The notes: generated by a model from the letters alone, not told the origin. A DNA stretch of 64,000 nucleotides from Ignavibacteriales bacterium (GCA_016707115.1 JADJIH010000001.1:248001-312000); one strand, 5' to 3'; shown: positions 25,004 to 34,991, numbered from the stretch's first letter. Program-made: numbers and translations.

Positions 25004-26344
25004 ATGCAGAAAATCAGAATCAGTGATCTTGGAAATTTTGTAGGGCAGGAAGTTACCCTTCAAGGCTGGCTATTCAACAAGCGTTCAAGCGGCAAAATTA
25101 AATTCATCATTCTTCGTGATGGTTCAGGATACCTTCAATGTGTTTACTTTAAAGGTAATTTAACTGAGGAAGTTTTTGATAAAGCTGATAAGATTGGTCA
25201 GGAATCTTCAATAGAAGTAACCGGAAAGGTAAAAGCAGAACCGCGCGCGCCAGGTGGATTTGAGCTTGATGCTACAGGCTTAACTGTTATTTCAGATGCA
25301 CACGATTATCCAATTACACCAAAAGATCATGGTATTGAATTTTTACTCGATAACAGACATTTATGGCTACGTTCAAGTAAACAAGTTGCAATAATGAAAA
25401 TCCGTCATCGAATCGTGAAAGCAATTCGTGATTTCTTTGATGAGCGTGGTTTTACATTGATGGATCCGCCAATTTTAACTCCAAGCGCTTGCGAAGGAAC
25501 ATCTACACTTTTTGAAACTCCTTATTTTGATTTAGGCAATGCTTATCTTACTCAATCCGGACAGCTCTATGCAGAAGCTGGTGCGATGGCACTTGGTAAA
25601 GTTTATACATTTGGTCCAACCTTCCGTGCCGAAAAATCTAAAACAAGAAGACATTTAACAGAATTCTGGATGGTTGAACCTGAAGTTGCCTTCAATGATT
25701 TGAATGACAATATGGATTTGGCTGAAGAGTTTTTGGAATATATAGTTCAAACAATTTTAACAGAAAGAGCCGATGAGTTAAAAGTTCTTGAACGTGATAT
25801 AACAAAACTTCAAAATGTAAAACGTCCTTTCCCTCGCGTTCATTATGATGAAGCTGTTGAGATATTAAAAAAGAATGGTATTGATTTTAAATGGGGTGAT
25901 GATATAACCGGTGCTGATGAGACGATTGTATCTGCACAATATGATAGACCAATTATGGTTCATCATTATCCCGCAGAAATAAAAGCATTTTACATGAAAC
26001 GTGATCCTAATGCTCCAAAGTATGCTCTTGCTGTTGATGTTCTTGCACCTGAAGGATATGGAGAAATTATCGGTGGAAGTCAAAGAGAAGATAATTTGGA
26101 TTTTCTTTTAGAAAGAATAAAAGAACACAATCTTCCTCAAAGTGCATTTGAGTGGTATTTGGATTTAAGAAGATTTGGTTCAGTACCTCACTCAGGTTTT
26201 GGTTTAGGATTGGAAAGAACAGTAAGTTGGATTTGCGGATTAGATCATTTACGTGAAGCAATTCCTTTCCCAAGAATGATTTATCGTAATACTCCTTGGG
26301 GGGGTTGGGGGGGGGGGGGGGGGGGGGTGGGGGGAGGCCCTTAG
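25004..26344 (+). CDS. asnS: Asparaginyl-tRNA synthetase (3' end altered)
   Basis: A class II synthetase. The OB-fold anticodon-binding domain is at residues 1-105 (VTLQGWLFNKRSSGKIKFII). Motif 2 is in FGPTFRAEKSKTRRHLTEFW, and motif 3 reads GFGLGLERTVSW. GGSQREDN is the asparagine-type pocket. The protein is complete through IPFPRMIYRNTP, close to where AsnRS usually ends. It then runs into WGGWGGGGGG encoded by a G tract and stops by chance at 26342. The native stop codon is therefore missing. The last 11 residues should not be trusted. Confidence 0.9.
   Translation: MQKIRISDLGNFVGQEVTLQGWLFNKRSSGKIKFIILRDGSGYLQCVYFKGNLTEEVFDKADKIGQESSIEVTGKVKAEPRAPGGFELDATGLTVISDAHDYPITPKDHGIEFLLDNRHLWLRSSKQVAIMKIRHRIVKAIRDFFDERGFTLMDPPILTPSACEGTSTLFETPYFDLGNAYLTQSGQLYAEAGAMALGKVYTFGPTFRAEKSKTRRHLTEFWMVEPEVAFNDLNDNMDLAEEFLEYIVQTILTERADELKVLERDITKLQNVKRPFPRVHYDEAVEILKKNGIDFKWGDDITGADETIVSAQYDRPIMVHHYPAEIKAFYMKRDPNAPKYALAVDVLAPEGYGEIIGGSQREDNLDFLLERIKEHNLPQSAFEWYLDLRRFGSVPHSGFGLGLERTVSWICGLDHLREAIPFPRMIYRNTPWGGWGGGGGGVGGGP
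26298..26334. repeat. G homopolymer tract (G7-TT-G21-T-G6)
   Basis: Thirty-seven bases, 34 of them G, in a genome of about 33% GC. It sits exactly where the asnS stop codon should be and 80 nt before nuoJ. After it, the frame ending at TGA 26368-26370 reads PLANDNNGTI and may be the end of another gene. The tract looks like a sequencing or assembly artefact. Confidence 0.85.
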
Positions 26345-26413
26345 CCAATGATAACAATGGTACAATTTGAGCGAATAAAGTAAAATTAAAGATTAGGAAA
26401 TTTTTAAAAAGTT

Positions 26414-26926
26414 TTGAATTTAGACTGTCTTTTTTTTGTTTTTGGAATCGTTGCTGCAGTTACTGCTGTAATAATGATAACAAGAAGTAATCCTGTAATC
26501 TCGGCTTTATTTCTTGTGCTTAATTTTGCAGCACTCGCTGGATTGTATTTAACACTTAATGCCCAATTTATTGCAGTAACTCAAATTATTGTGTACGCTG
26601 GTGCGATTATGGTTCTTTTCCTTTTTGTGTTGATGTTGCTGAGACCTGAAAATGAGAAGAAGTTTTTAGAATTGAATCCTAAAATTAAAATCTTTGCTAT
26701 GGTGGTGGCGTTTGTTGTATTTGCTCAGCTTGCTTACATAATATTTTTTGCAAGACCATCTCAAAACATCTCTAAAGATCTAGCAAAAAGTGTTGAAGCT
26801 GGAACAATTGAATCAATCGGCAGAGAATTATTTACAAATTACATTGTACCATTTGAAGCTGCAGGATTTTTATTACTTGCTGCTACAATCGGTGCCTTAG
26901 TTTTAGCTAAAAAGAAATTTGATTAA
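26414..26926 (+). CDS. nuoJ: NADH-quinone oxidoreductase subunit J
   Basis: A 170-aa membrane protein with five helices. It carries the TM3 signature IVYAGAIMVLFLFVLMLL and NPVISALFLVLNF. Starts with TTG; AGGAAA lies about 13 nt upstream. It is part of the proton-pumping arm of complex I. In related genomes nuoI usually stands just before it; here asnS and a G tract do. Confidence 0.9.
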   Translation: MNLDCLFFVFGIVAAVTAVIMITRSNPVISALFLVLNFAALAGLYLTLNAQFIAVTQIIVYAGAIMVLFLFVLMLLRPENEKKFLELNPKIKIFAMVVAFVVFAQLAYIIFFARPSQNISKDLAKSVEAGTIESIGRELFTNYIVPFEAAGFLLLAATIGALVLAKKKFD

Positions 26927-26940
26927 AGAGTTTTATCAAT

Positions 26941-27246
26941 ATGAACATAACAATTGAATATTATTTAATTCTTAGTGCATTCATGTTTTTTGTTGGTGTT
27001 GCTGGCGTACTTATTAGAAGAAACGCAATCGTCGTTTTTATGAGTATTGAATTAATGCTCAATTCAGCAAATTTAACTTTAGTTGCATTTTCATCTTACC
27101 TTGGTAATTCAATTGGTCAATTATTCGTTTTCTTTGTTATGACTGTTGCTGCTGCTGAAGCTGCTGTAGGACTTGCAATTATTATTGCAATATTCCGTAA
27201 CAAGCTTACAGTAAACATTGATGAAATAAATATTCTAAAATGGTAA
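26941..27246 (+). CDS. nuoK: NADH-quinone oxidoreductase subunit K
   Basis: A 101-aa protein with three helices. SIELMLNSANLTLVAF includes the conserved membrane glutamate of NuoK, and VAAAEAAVGLAIIIAIFR holds the second. It belongs to the complex I membrane arm, homologous to MnhC/MrpC. It begins 14 nt after nuoJ. Confidence 0.95.
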   Translation: MNITIEYYLILSAFMFFVGVAGVLIRRNAIVVFMSIELMLNSANLTLVAFSSYLGNSIGQLFVFFVMTVAAAEAAVGLAIIIAIFRNKLTVNIDEINILKW

Positions 27247-27270
27247 AAATCAAAGTTTAATTTTACAAGT

Positions 27271-29208
27271 ATGAGAGATTTAATTTATTTAACCGTTGTT
27301 CTTCCATTAGTTGGATTTTTAATTAATGGAATATTCGGCAGCAAGATTAAAAATGAAAAATTAATTGGAATAATTGGTAGTGGTGTTGTTGGAATATCAT
27401 TCCTAATAGCACTGGGTGCATTCTTTGAAACTCTTGGTTTACCAGTAGATCAGAGACAAAAAATAGTAACATTGTTTAGCTGGCTAAATGTTGCCAATCT
27501 TAATGTAAGTTTTGCATATCAGGTTGATCAACTTTCACTTATAATGTCTTTGATTGTAACCGGCGTTGGATTTTTGATCCATGTTTACTCGATCGGATAT
27601 ATGCACGGTGATAAAGGTTTCTGGCGATTTTTCGCTTATCTTAATCTCTTCATCTTTGCAATGATGAATTTAATCCTTGCTGATAATTTTGTTCTTCTGT
27701 TTCTAGGATGGGAAGGTGTTGGTCTTTGCTCATATCTGCTTATTGGTTTTTGGTACGATAGAAAGTTTGAGAAAAGTACAGTTGCTGATGCTTCCAAAAA
27801 AGCTTTTATAGTAAACAGAATTGGTGACTTCGGATTTTTACTTGGAATGTTCTTAATCTATATGACTTTTGGAAGTCTGAACTTTAACGAAGTTTTTTCC
27901 CGTGCAGTTTCGTTTGATGTTTCAACTGCAACTTTTGGATTTATAGCAATATTTTTGTTTATCGGTGCAACGGGAAAGTCAGCACAGATTCCATTGTTCG
28001 TTTGGTTACCAGATGCGATGGCGGGTCCAACACCGGTTTCAGCACTTATACATGCTGCTACAATGGTAACTGCTGGTGTATATATGGTTGCAAGAACTTC
28101 AATCATATTTGCAAGTGCTCCGGATATCTTAATGGTTGTAGCAATAATTGGAGCATTAACTGCATTCTTTGCTGCCACTATCGGAATTGTACAAAATGAT
28201 ATTAAAAAAGTTTTAGCTTATTCAACAGTTTCTCAGCTCGGATATATGTTTTTAGCAATGGGAATGGGTGCGTTTTCAGCAGGAATTTTTCACGTAATGA
28301 CTCACGCATTTTTTAAAGCACTTTTATTCCTTGGTGCTGGTTCTGTTATCCATGCAATGCATCACGAGCAAGATATACAGAAATATGGTGGATTGAAAAA
28401 ATACATGCCTAGAACTTACCTTACATTTTTAATTGCAGCTCTTGCAATTTCTGGAATTCCTCCTCTTTCCGGATTTTTCAGCAAAGATGAAATTCTATGG
28501 CAGGCTTATGCTAATGGCGGATTATTTTTCTGGATAATTGGTGCCGGTACAGCAATGATGACAGCTTTTTATATGTTCCGTCTTTACTTCCTTACATTTG
28601 AAGGAACTCCAAGGTTTGGGCATGATAAACATCCGCATGAATCTCCGGCAGTTATGACATTACCATTAATTGTTTTAGCCCTCTTAGCAGTAATTGGTGG
28701 ATTTGTTGGAATACCGGAAATATTTTCTGGTGAACATGGAAATCAATTTCATAATTTCTTAGCTCCGCTCTTTAAAGATGCAGATAGAAAACTTGCTTCA
28801 TTTAATTCGCATTCACATTTTGAAGAAATATTATTAATGGTTTTATCTGTTGTGTTTGCTGTTGCAGCAATAATGTTTGCAAGATTTGTTTACTTAAAGA
28901 AACCATCTATCGCAGTAAATACATCACAAAGATTTAAAGGTTTATACAATTTACTCTGGAATAAATATTTTGTAGATGAAGCATACGATACAGCAGTTGT
29001 AAATCCAATTTTACAAACATCAAGATCTTTTTTATGGAAGATAGCTGATAATAAAATTATTGATGGTGTTGTGAACGGATCTGCAAAAATTATTGATGTT
29101 ATTTCAATCAACATAAGAAAGTTACAAACCGGTGTGGCTCAGTTTTATGCATTAGTTATGGTGCTGGGAATTGTTGCTGCTTTCTTCTGGATAATATTAA
29201 GTTTATAA
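27271..29208 (+). CDS. nuoL: NADH-quinone oxidoreductase subunit L
   Basis: A 645-aa antiporter-like subunit. GWEGVGLCSYLLIGFWY has the conserved Glu of helix 5, VSALIHAATMVTAGVYMVAR is the broken-helix signature, and HAFFKALLFLGAGSV includes a pumping lysine. The C-terminus keeps the long lateral helix and the last TM segment (VAQFYALVMVLGIVAAFFW), so this is a true NuoL rather than a shorter Mrp-type protein. Confidence 0.95.
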   Translation: MRDLIYLTVVLPLVGFLINGIFGSKIKNEKLIGIIGSGVVGISFLIALGAFFETLGLPVDQRQKIVTLFSWLNVANLNVSFAYQVDQLSLIMSLIVTGVGFLIHVYSIGYMHGDKGFWRFFAYLNLFIFAMMNLILADNFVLLFLGWEGVGLCSYLLIGFWYDRKFEKSTVADASKKAFIVNRIGDFGFLLGMFLIYMTFGSLNFNEVFSRAVSFDVSTATFGFIAIFLFIGATGKSAQIPLFVWLPDAMAGPTPVSALIHAATMVTAGVYMVARTSIIFASAPDILMVVAIIGALTAFFAATIGIVQNDIKKVLAYSTVSQLGYMFLAMGMGAFSAGIFHVMTHAFFKALLFLGAGSVIHAMHHEQDIQKYGGLKKYMPRTYLTFLIAALAISGIPPLSGFFSKDEILWQAYANGGLFFWIIGAGTAMMTAFYMFRLYFLTFEGTPRFGHDKHPHESPAVMTLPLIVLALLAVIGGFVGIPEIFSGEHGNQFHNFLAPLFKDADRKLASFNSHSHFEEILLMVLSVVFAVAAIMFARFVYLKKPSIAVNTSQRFKGLYNLLWNKYFVDEAYDTAVVNPILQTSRSFLWKIADNKIIDGVVNGSAKIIDVISINIRKLQTGVAQFYALVMVLGIVAAFFWIILSL

Positions 29209-29209
29209 A

Positions 29210-30760
29210 ATGGAACAAAACTCATTGTTAACATATTTAATTCTAATCCCACTTATCGGTTCAATCTTAGTTTTGTTTATTAAGAAGGAACAAGTAAATC
29301 TAATTAAATATTTTGCTGTCGGATTATCAACAGTAGCTTTTCTGCTTTCACTTGTTATCTATTTTCAGTTTGATTCAAATAATCCGGAATTTCAATTCAT
29401 AAATAAATTAGAGTGGATAAAAGGATTAAACATTCACTATCACGTTGGTGTTGATGGAATGTCTTTGTTGTTAGTTTTGTTAACAACATTTCTAACTCCT
29501 CTAACATTAATTTCAAGCTGGTCTAGTATTAAAGATAAAGTAAAAGAATTTACTTTTTTCTTTTTGATGCTTGAAGTTGGAATGCTTGGCGTTTTTATTT
29601 CGCTTGATTTATTCCTCTTCTACATTTTCTGGGAAGCAATGTTAATTCCAATGTATTTTATAATTGGAATCTGGGGAGGAAAAGAAAGAGTTTACGCAGC
29701 AATCAAGTTTTTTATTTACACAATGTTTGGCAGTTTGTTAATGCTTGTTGCAATTGTGTGGCTCGCTGTTTATGCAATTGGTCCGCTTGGATATTTTACA
29801 ACAAACTTAATTGAGCTTTATAAAGTTGCACCACAAATTCCAATGAACATTCAAATTTGGATGTTCTTAGCATTTGCATTCAGCTTTGCAATTAAAGTTC
29901 CATTGTTCCCTCTACACACCTGGTTGCCAGATGCTCACGTTCAAGCTCCAACTGCTGGTTCTGTAATACTTGCTGGAGTTTTGTTAAAGATGGGAACTTA
30001 TGGATTATTAAGATTTAATCTTCCATTATTTCCAGAAGCATCAATCATTGCTGCGCCATACATTTCAGTACTTGCAGTAATCGGAATAATTTATGGTGCA
30101 CTTGTTGCGATGGTTCAAACTGATGTTAAAAAACTTGTAGCATATTCATCTGTATCTCACCTTGGATTTGTTGTACTCGGCATTTTTGCAATGACTCAAG
30201 AATCTATTCAAGGCGCAGTTATTCAAATGGTAAATCACGGATTATCAACAGGAGCATTATTCCTTTTGGTTGGTGTGATTTACGAAAGAACACACACACG
30301 TGAAATTGCAGACTATGGCGGTATAGCTAAACTCGTTCCTGTTTTTTCATTTGCATTAATGTTTGCTTCGCTTTCATCAGTTGGATTACCAGGATTAAAC
30401 GGTTTTGTAGGCGAGTTTTTGATTCTACTTGGTTCATTTCAATCGCCAATCCTAAATAGCTGGTGGTTTACAGTATTTGCATCCAGCGGAGTTATCTTTG
30501 CCGCTGTTTATTTATTATGGATGTATCAGCGAGTGGTTTTTGGTGAAGTAAAAAATCCAAAGCTGGATGGATTAAAAGATATGAACGCAAGAGAAATTTT
30601 TGTTCTTGCTCCAATTTTTATTTTTATAGTATGGATAGGAATTTATCCAACAACATTTTTAAAAGTTTCTGATAAATCAACTGCAAAAGTTATAAAGCAA
30701 ATTTATCATCCTGTAAAAGTTAGTCCAGTTGAACTTGGTTTAAATCAATCATCTAAATAA
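29210..30760 (+). CDS. nuoM: NADH-quinone oxidoreductase subunit M
   Basis: A 516-aa antiporter-like subunit. YIFWEAMLIPMYFIIGIWGG contains the conserved Glu of helix 5, and PLFPLHTWLPDAHVQAPTAG is the NuoM signature. It starts one base after the nuoL stop, so translation is coupled. Confidence 0.95.
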   Translation: MEQNSLLTYLILIPLIGSILVLFIKKEQVNLIKYFAVGLSTVAFLLSLVIYFQFDSNNPEFQFINKLEWIKGLNIHYHVGVDGMSLLLVLLTTFLTPLTLISSWSSIKDKVKEFTFFFLMLEVGMLGVFISLDLFLFYIFWEAMLIPMYFIIGIWGGKERVYAAIKFFIYTMFGSLLMLVAIVWLAVYAIGPLGYFTTNLIELYKVAPQIPMNIQIWMFLAFAFSFAIKVPLFPLHTWLPDAHVQAPTAGSVILAGVLLKMGTYGLLRFNLPLFPEASIIAAPYISVLAVIGIIYGALVAMVQTDVKKLVAYSSVSHLGFVVLGIFAMTQESIQGAVIQMVNHGLSTGALFLLVGVIYERTHTREIADYGGIAKLVPVFSFALMFASLSSVGLPGLNGFVGEFLILLGSFQSPILNSWWFTVFASSGVIFAAVYLLWMYQRVVFGEVKNPKLDGLKDMNAREIFVLAPIFIFIVWIGIYPTTFLKVSDKSTAKVIKQIYHPVKVSPVELGLNQSSK

Positions 30761-30782
30761 GAAGTTAAAAGATAAGATTACA

Positions 30783-32210
30783 ATGTTTATAAACTTTCAA
30801 GAATTTTTTAATGTAATACCTATTATAATTATTGCAGCTGGCATTGTATTTTCTCTTTTAATTGAAATGTATTCTAAGAAGAGTGAGGTATTTCTTCCAT
30901 GGTTTTCTGTCCTTATGTTTTTAGCTGCTGGATTACATTCACTCTTTTACACTAACGATGTATCTATTATTCTTCAAGGTATGCTTGCAACCGGCGGAAA
31001 TGTTAATGTCTTTCACGCAATTTTTACATTTGGTGCAGCAGTTGTAACCTTACTTTCGATCGATTACATAAAAAAATACGGGGCATATTTTGGAGAGTAT
31101 TATATTATTATCCAAACTTCTGTTTTAGGAATGATGTTAATGGCCGCAGCAAAGGATTTATTTGTAATCTTTCTTGGTCTGGAAATAATGTCTGTGTCAT
31201 TCTACATACTTGCTGGAATGAACCGTAAAAAAGCTGGTGCTAATGAAGCATCACTTAAATATTTTTTACTCGGTGCATTTGCTACAGGATTTATTGTCTA
31301 CGGTATTGCTTTAATTTATGGTAGCGCTCATACAACCTCTATTGATTTTATAACCTCAAATTTTAATGAATTAACTAAAAATTTATTATTTATAGCAGGA
31401 ATACTTCTTTTTTTAATAGGATTTTCATTTAAGATTGCAGCATTTCCATTTCATATGTGGGTGCCGGATGTTTATGAAGGCTCACCTACTACAGTTGCTG
31501 CATTATTCTCGACTGGAGGTAAAGCTGCTGCATTTAGTGCAATTATAGCGGCCTTATTTGCATTGTTCAACGGACCAGCTGGAAATTTATTTACTCCATA
31601 TCTTGCAGTTATTTCTGTGCTATCAATGTTTTACGGAAGTATTGTAGCAATTGCACAAACCAATATTAAAAGAATGTTAGCATATTCATCAATATCACAT
31701 GCAGGTTATCTTGCAATTGGATTAGCCGCTGGAAATCACGAGGCTGTTGCCGGAGTAATATTTTATTTAGCTGCTTATACATTTATGAATCTTGGTGCAT
31801 TTGGAATTATTTCTCTTCTTGAAGGAAAAGATGAAACAAATCTCGACATTAGTTCTTATGCTGGGTTAGGAAACAGAAAACCATTATTAGCCGGTTTACT
31901 AGCTGTGCTGATGTTTGCACTTGCTGGATTACCACCATTTGGTGGATTTTTTGGGAAGTATTATATCTTTATAGCAGCAATTAAATCGCACTTAACCTGG
32001 CTTGCAATACTTGGTGTTTTATCCAGCGCAATAAGTGTTTATTTTTATTTGCGCATTGTTGTTTTGATGTACTTTAAACCTTCAGAAAATGATTTTGCAA
32101 TTGAAACAAATAATAATGCAATGATTGCAATTGTATTTTCAGTTCTACTCGTGATTTTACTTGGGATCTTCCCCGGTACGTTGATAGATTTGGTAACAAA
32201 GTTTATTTAA
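30783..32210 (+). CDS. nuoN: NADH-quinone oxidoreductase subunit N
   Basis: A 475-aa antiporter-like subunit. FLGLEIMSVSFYILAGMNR has the conserved Glu, and PFHMWVPDVYEGSPTTVAAL is the NuoN signature. It is the last gene of the nuoJKLMN run; a terminator follows within 30 nt. Confidence 0.95.
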   Translation: MFINFQEFFNVIPIIIIAAGIVFSLLIEMYSKKSEVFLPWFSVLMFLAAGLHSLFYTNDVSIILQGMLATGGNVNVFHAIFTFGAAVVTLLSIDYIKKYGAYFGEYYIIIQTSVLGMMLMAAAKDLFVIFLGLEIMSVSFYILAGMNRKKAGANEASLKYFLLGAFATGFIVYGIALIYGSAHTTSIDFITSNFNELTKNLLFIAGILLFLIGFSFKIAAFPFHMWVPDVYEGSPTTVAALFSTGGKAAAFSAIIAALFALFNGPAGNLFTPYLAVISVLSMFYGSIVAIAQTNIKRMLAYSSISHAGYLAIGLAAGNHEAVAGVIFYLAAYTFMNLGAFGIISLLEGKDETNLDISSYAGLGNRKPLLAGLLAVLMFALAGLPPFGGFFGKYYIFIAAIKSHLTWLAILGVLSSAISVYFYLRIVVLMYFKPSENDFAIETNNNAMIAIVFSVLLVILLGIFPGTLIDLVTKFI

Positions 32211-32215
32211 GATTA

Positions 32216-32239
32216 AAAGGGAAGTGATTCCCTTTTTTT
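32216..32239 (+). terminator. Terminator of the nuo operon
   Basis: An 8-bp stem (AAAGGGAA / TTCCCTTT, loop GTGA) with a T tail, 5 nt after the nuoN stop. Confidence 0.85.
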
Positions 32240-32255
32240 ATGATAAAGAAATTAT

Positions 32256-33812
32256 ATGATACCACTTTATAACACATCTCAAATTCGTAATCTTGATTCT
32301 TTCGCAATTAGAAGATTAAGCGTCCCAGGTATTGTTCTGATGGAAAATGCTGCACTTGGTATTTATCACTCAATCTTAGAACGGGTTGAAAATATTAACT
32401 GTTTAGGGTTTGTTTGCGGAAAAGGGAATAATGGCGGCGATGGTTATGCGGTTGCAAGACATTTTTCTAATGCTGGATTTGAGGTTAAAGTAGTTTGTTT
32501 AGGATCTGAAAATGATTTAAGTGAAGATTGCAGAACAAATTTTAATATTTTAAAAAATCTTTCATCACAAAGAAAAAATCTTAAAGTAAAATCATACAAA
32601 TCTGTAAAAGATATTAATTGGTTAAGAGGCTGTAATGTAATTGTAGATGCAATTCTTGGTAGCGGATTTACCGGTGAACTGAAAGAGCCATATTCAACGA
32701 TTGTAGAATCATTAAACAATATTACTGCATTTAAATGTGCAATTGATGTTCCAACAGGATTAAATGCTGATACAGGATTTGGTGAAATTGTTTTCAATTC
32801 AGATTTAACCATTACCCTGGGTGAATTTAAAAAGGGTTTGTTTATTGGTGATGGATATGAGTTTTGTGGCGAAGTGGTTTTAAAAGAAATTGGAATTGGT
32901 CGAGATTATTTTGATAATATAAATCCGGATACCTATTTAACTGAACCCGAAGATGTTTATTCATCTTTACCAAGAAGAAAGAAATCAGTTCATAAATATT
33001 CGGCTGGAAAAGTTTTATCAATTGCAGGTTCTTATAAATATCCGGGTGCGGCAGCATTGACGTCACAATCAGCTTTGGTTTCTGGCGCCGGTGCATCAAT
33101 CCTTGCAATTCCAGAATCAACAAAAAAACTAATACATAAAAATTTACTTGAAGTTGTCGTTGAATCTTACGGTAATAAAAAATCAAAATATTTTGATGCT
33201 GAAGCTTTAAAAACTCTTCAACAAAAAATTAAATGGGCTGATGTAGTTGCTGTTGGTCCAGGTTTAGGCAGGGAAGTTGATACAATAAAAGCGGTTCAAC
33301 AGTTTATGCTTGATCAAAAATTTAAGTTTGCGGTAATAGATGCTGATGCATTATTTGCATTAGATAAAGTGTTTTTAGAAAAGGTAAACCTTAAAAATTG
33401 TATTCTAACTCCGCATTTAGGAGAGTTTTCTCAAATGATAGGTGTTGAATCTGGTATGATCGAAAAAGATATTTTAAGTTATGGAAGAGACTTTGCGACC
33501 AAAAATGAATGTATCTTAGTGTTAAAAGGAGCACCAACATTTATTTTTAATTCTGATGGGGAAGCTTTCATAAACACGGTTGGAAATAGCGGAATGGCAA
33601 AATTTGGTTCTGGTGATGTTTTGACTGGAATTATTGCTGGATTATTATCGCAAAATAAAAATCCAGAAAATGATGCAATAGCCGGAGTATACCTTCATAG
33701 TTTATCTGCAGATTTGCTTCTTAATGAAAAGCCAATCTCAAATTACCTTGCTTCAGATATAATGAATAACTATCCTTCTGCTGTAAAATTTATAGAGGAA
33801 AGTATTGTATAG
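32256..33812 (+). CDS. nnrD: Bifunctional NAD(P)HX epimerase / dehydratase
   Basis: A 518-aa fusion. The N-terminal half is the epimerase NnrE (GFVCGKGNNGGDGYAVARH, then VVDAILGSGFTG). The C-terminal half is the ADP/ATP-dependent dehydratase NnrD with the ribokinase-like end GNSGMAKFGSGDVLTGIIAG. Together they repair hydrated NADH and NADPH. Its place after complex I genes is suggestive but is probably just chance order, since a terminator separates them. Confidence 0.93.
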   Translation: MIPLYNTSQIRNLDSFAIRRLSVPGIVLMENAALGIYHSILERVENINCLGFVCGKGNNGGDGYAVARHFSNAGFEVKVVCLGSENDLSEDCRTNFNILKNLSSQRKNLKVKSYKSVKDINWLRGCNVIVDAILGSGFTGELKEPYSTIVESLNNITAFKCAIDVPTGLNADTGFGEIVFNSDLTITLGEFKKGLFIGDGYEFCGEVVLKEIGIGRDYFDNINPDTYLTEPEDVYSSLPRRKKSVHKYSAGKVLSIAGSYKYPGAAALTSQSALVSGAGASILAIPESTKKLIHKNLLEVVVESYGNKKSKYFDAEALKTLQQKIKWADVVAVGPGLGREVDTIKAVQQFMLDQKFKFAVIDADALFALDKVFLEKVNLKNCILTPHLGEFSQMIGVESGMIEKDILSYGRDFATKNECILVLKGAPTFIFNSDGEAFINTVGNSGMAKFGSGDVLTGIIAGLLSQNKNPENDAIAGVYLHSLSADLLLNEKPISNYLASDIMNNYPSAVKFIEESIV

Positions 33813-34233
33813 TTACCTTTGGTCTCACAAAAAATATCTTATCCATATACCACTAATAATTTATTGGATAATCCTGTTCATTTTAACATCACTTCCATCA
33901 GGAATGGCGATAACGACCGATATTAGTGACAAAGTTAATCATTTTGGCGCTTATGGACTGCTAAGTGTTTTTCTTTATCTGAATTTACATTTCCAAAACA
34001 AATTAAAATTATTTAGTAAATATCCGGGAATTTTTACATTATTAATTGCGTCTACGTATGGATTACTGGATGAAATTCACCAAATGTTTGTTCCAGGAAG
34101 AAGTGCTGAGTTTTTGGACTGGGTTGCAGATTTCTCTGGTTCTTTGATAGCTGTTTTGATAACCGGATATATTATTAAAAAGTTTAAACAGAATGAAATT
34201 GAAAAATCCAAATTAAAAGTGGGAACTTTTTAA
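33805..34233 (+). CDS. VanZ-like family membrane protein
   Basis: A 142-aa protein with about four helices. DKVNHFGAYGLLSVFLYL and LLDEIHQMFVPGRSAEFLDW carry the conserved His/Asp/Glu residues of VanZ-like proteins. VanZ itself gives low-level teicoplanin resistance; most relatives have unknown roles. It starts with TTG and overlaps nnrD by 8 nt. Confidence 0.85.
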   Translation: MYSYLWSHKKYLIHIPLIIYWIILFILTSLPSGMAITTDISDKVNHFGAYGLLSVFLYLNLHFQNKLKLFSKYPGIFTLLIASTYGLLDEIHQMFVPGRSAEFLDWVADFSGSLIAVLITGYIIKKFKQNEIEKSKLKVGTF

Positions 34234-34263
34234 AATTATTATTGTAAAAGACTTGAAAAATCA

Positions 34264-34295
34264 TTTGACAATCGAAAAACTCATTATTAGTTTAG
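34264..34295 (+). promoter_or_regulatory. Bacteroidota-type promoter of tonB
   Basis: TTTG (34264-34267), 20 nt, TAGTTTAG (34288-34295), 32 nt before the ATG. A GGAG ribosome site lies between. Confidence 0.6.
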
Positions 34296-34327
34296 CAACA
34301 CTAATTGCAAGTTAGGAGTAAAGAATT

Positions 34328-34987
34328 ATGGCAATTGTAAAAACAAAAAAAGCAGACCTGATGGCCAAATACAAAAAAGTATTTGAGATCAGTTTAATTG
34401 TTGCTTTAGCTTTATTAATCGTAGCTTTTAAGTTTTTTCCAGATTTAAAAGGCGGTGAAGTTGTTTCTGAGGGAACTCAGGAACTTTTCCAAGTTGAGCA
34501 AATCGATCAGACTAAACAGGAAAATCGACCACCTCCTCCACCAAAACCTCCAATTCCGATTGAAGCACCATCTTCTGACGTTTTGGAAGATATAGAGATT
34601 GGTGACACGGAAATTGATATTAATGAGCAAGTAGACGCTCCACCACCTCCTCCAAAAGAGGATAAAAAAATCGTCGAAGAAGAACCCGTTTACTTTGTAG
34701 CGGTTGAAGAAATGCCAGAACCAATCGGTGGAATTAGTGAAATTCAGAAAAAAATCGTTTACCCTGAAATAGCTAAGAGAGCTGGTGTTGAAGGAAAAGT
34801 TTATGTTCTTGCTTTCGTTGATGAATCTGGTAATGTTACTGATGCTAAGATTATCAAAGGAATCGGGGCAGGATGTGATGAAGCAGCTTTAGACGCTGTT
34901 AAGAAAACCAAATTTAAACCTGGTAAGCAAAGAGGTAAAGCAGTTAGAGTTCAGGTTTCTATACCTGTAGTATTTAAACTTCAATAA
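34328..34987 (+). CDS. tonB: TonB family energy transducer
   Basis: A 219-aa protein with one N-terminal membrane anchor (SLIVALALLIVAFKFF), two proline-rich stretches (RPPPPPKPPIPIEAP and PPPPPKED) that span the periplasm, and a C-terminal TonB domain (YPEIAKRAGVEGKVYVLAFV, DEAALDAVKKTKFKPGKQRG). It couples inner-membrane proton force to outer-membrane receptors. ExbB and ExbD are not in the window. It has its own promoter and terminator, so it is a single-gene unit. Confidence 0.92.
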   Translation: MAIVKTKKADLMAKYKKVFEISLIVALALLIVAFKFFPDLKGGEVVSEGTQELFQVEQIDQTKQENRPPPPPKPPIPIEAPSSDVLEDIEIGDTEIDINEQVDAPPPPPKEDKKIVEEEPVYFVAVEEMPEPIGGISEIQKKIVYPEIAKRAGVEGKVYVLAFVDESGNVTDAKIIKGIGAGCDEAALDAVKKTKFKPGKQRGKAVRVQVSIPVVFKLQ

Positions 34988-34991
34988 TTTT

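Noticed and set aside
26298..26334. G tract as a G-quadruplex regulator
   Set aside because: It destroys the asnS stop codon and stands alone in an AT-rich genome, so an artefact is the simpler reading.
26067..26357. 96-aa minus-strand frame starting with a proline run
   Set aside because: The prolines come from the G tract, and the rest is antisense to asnS.
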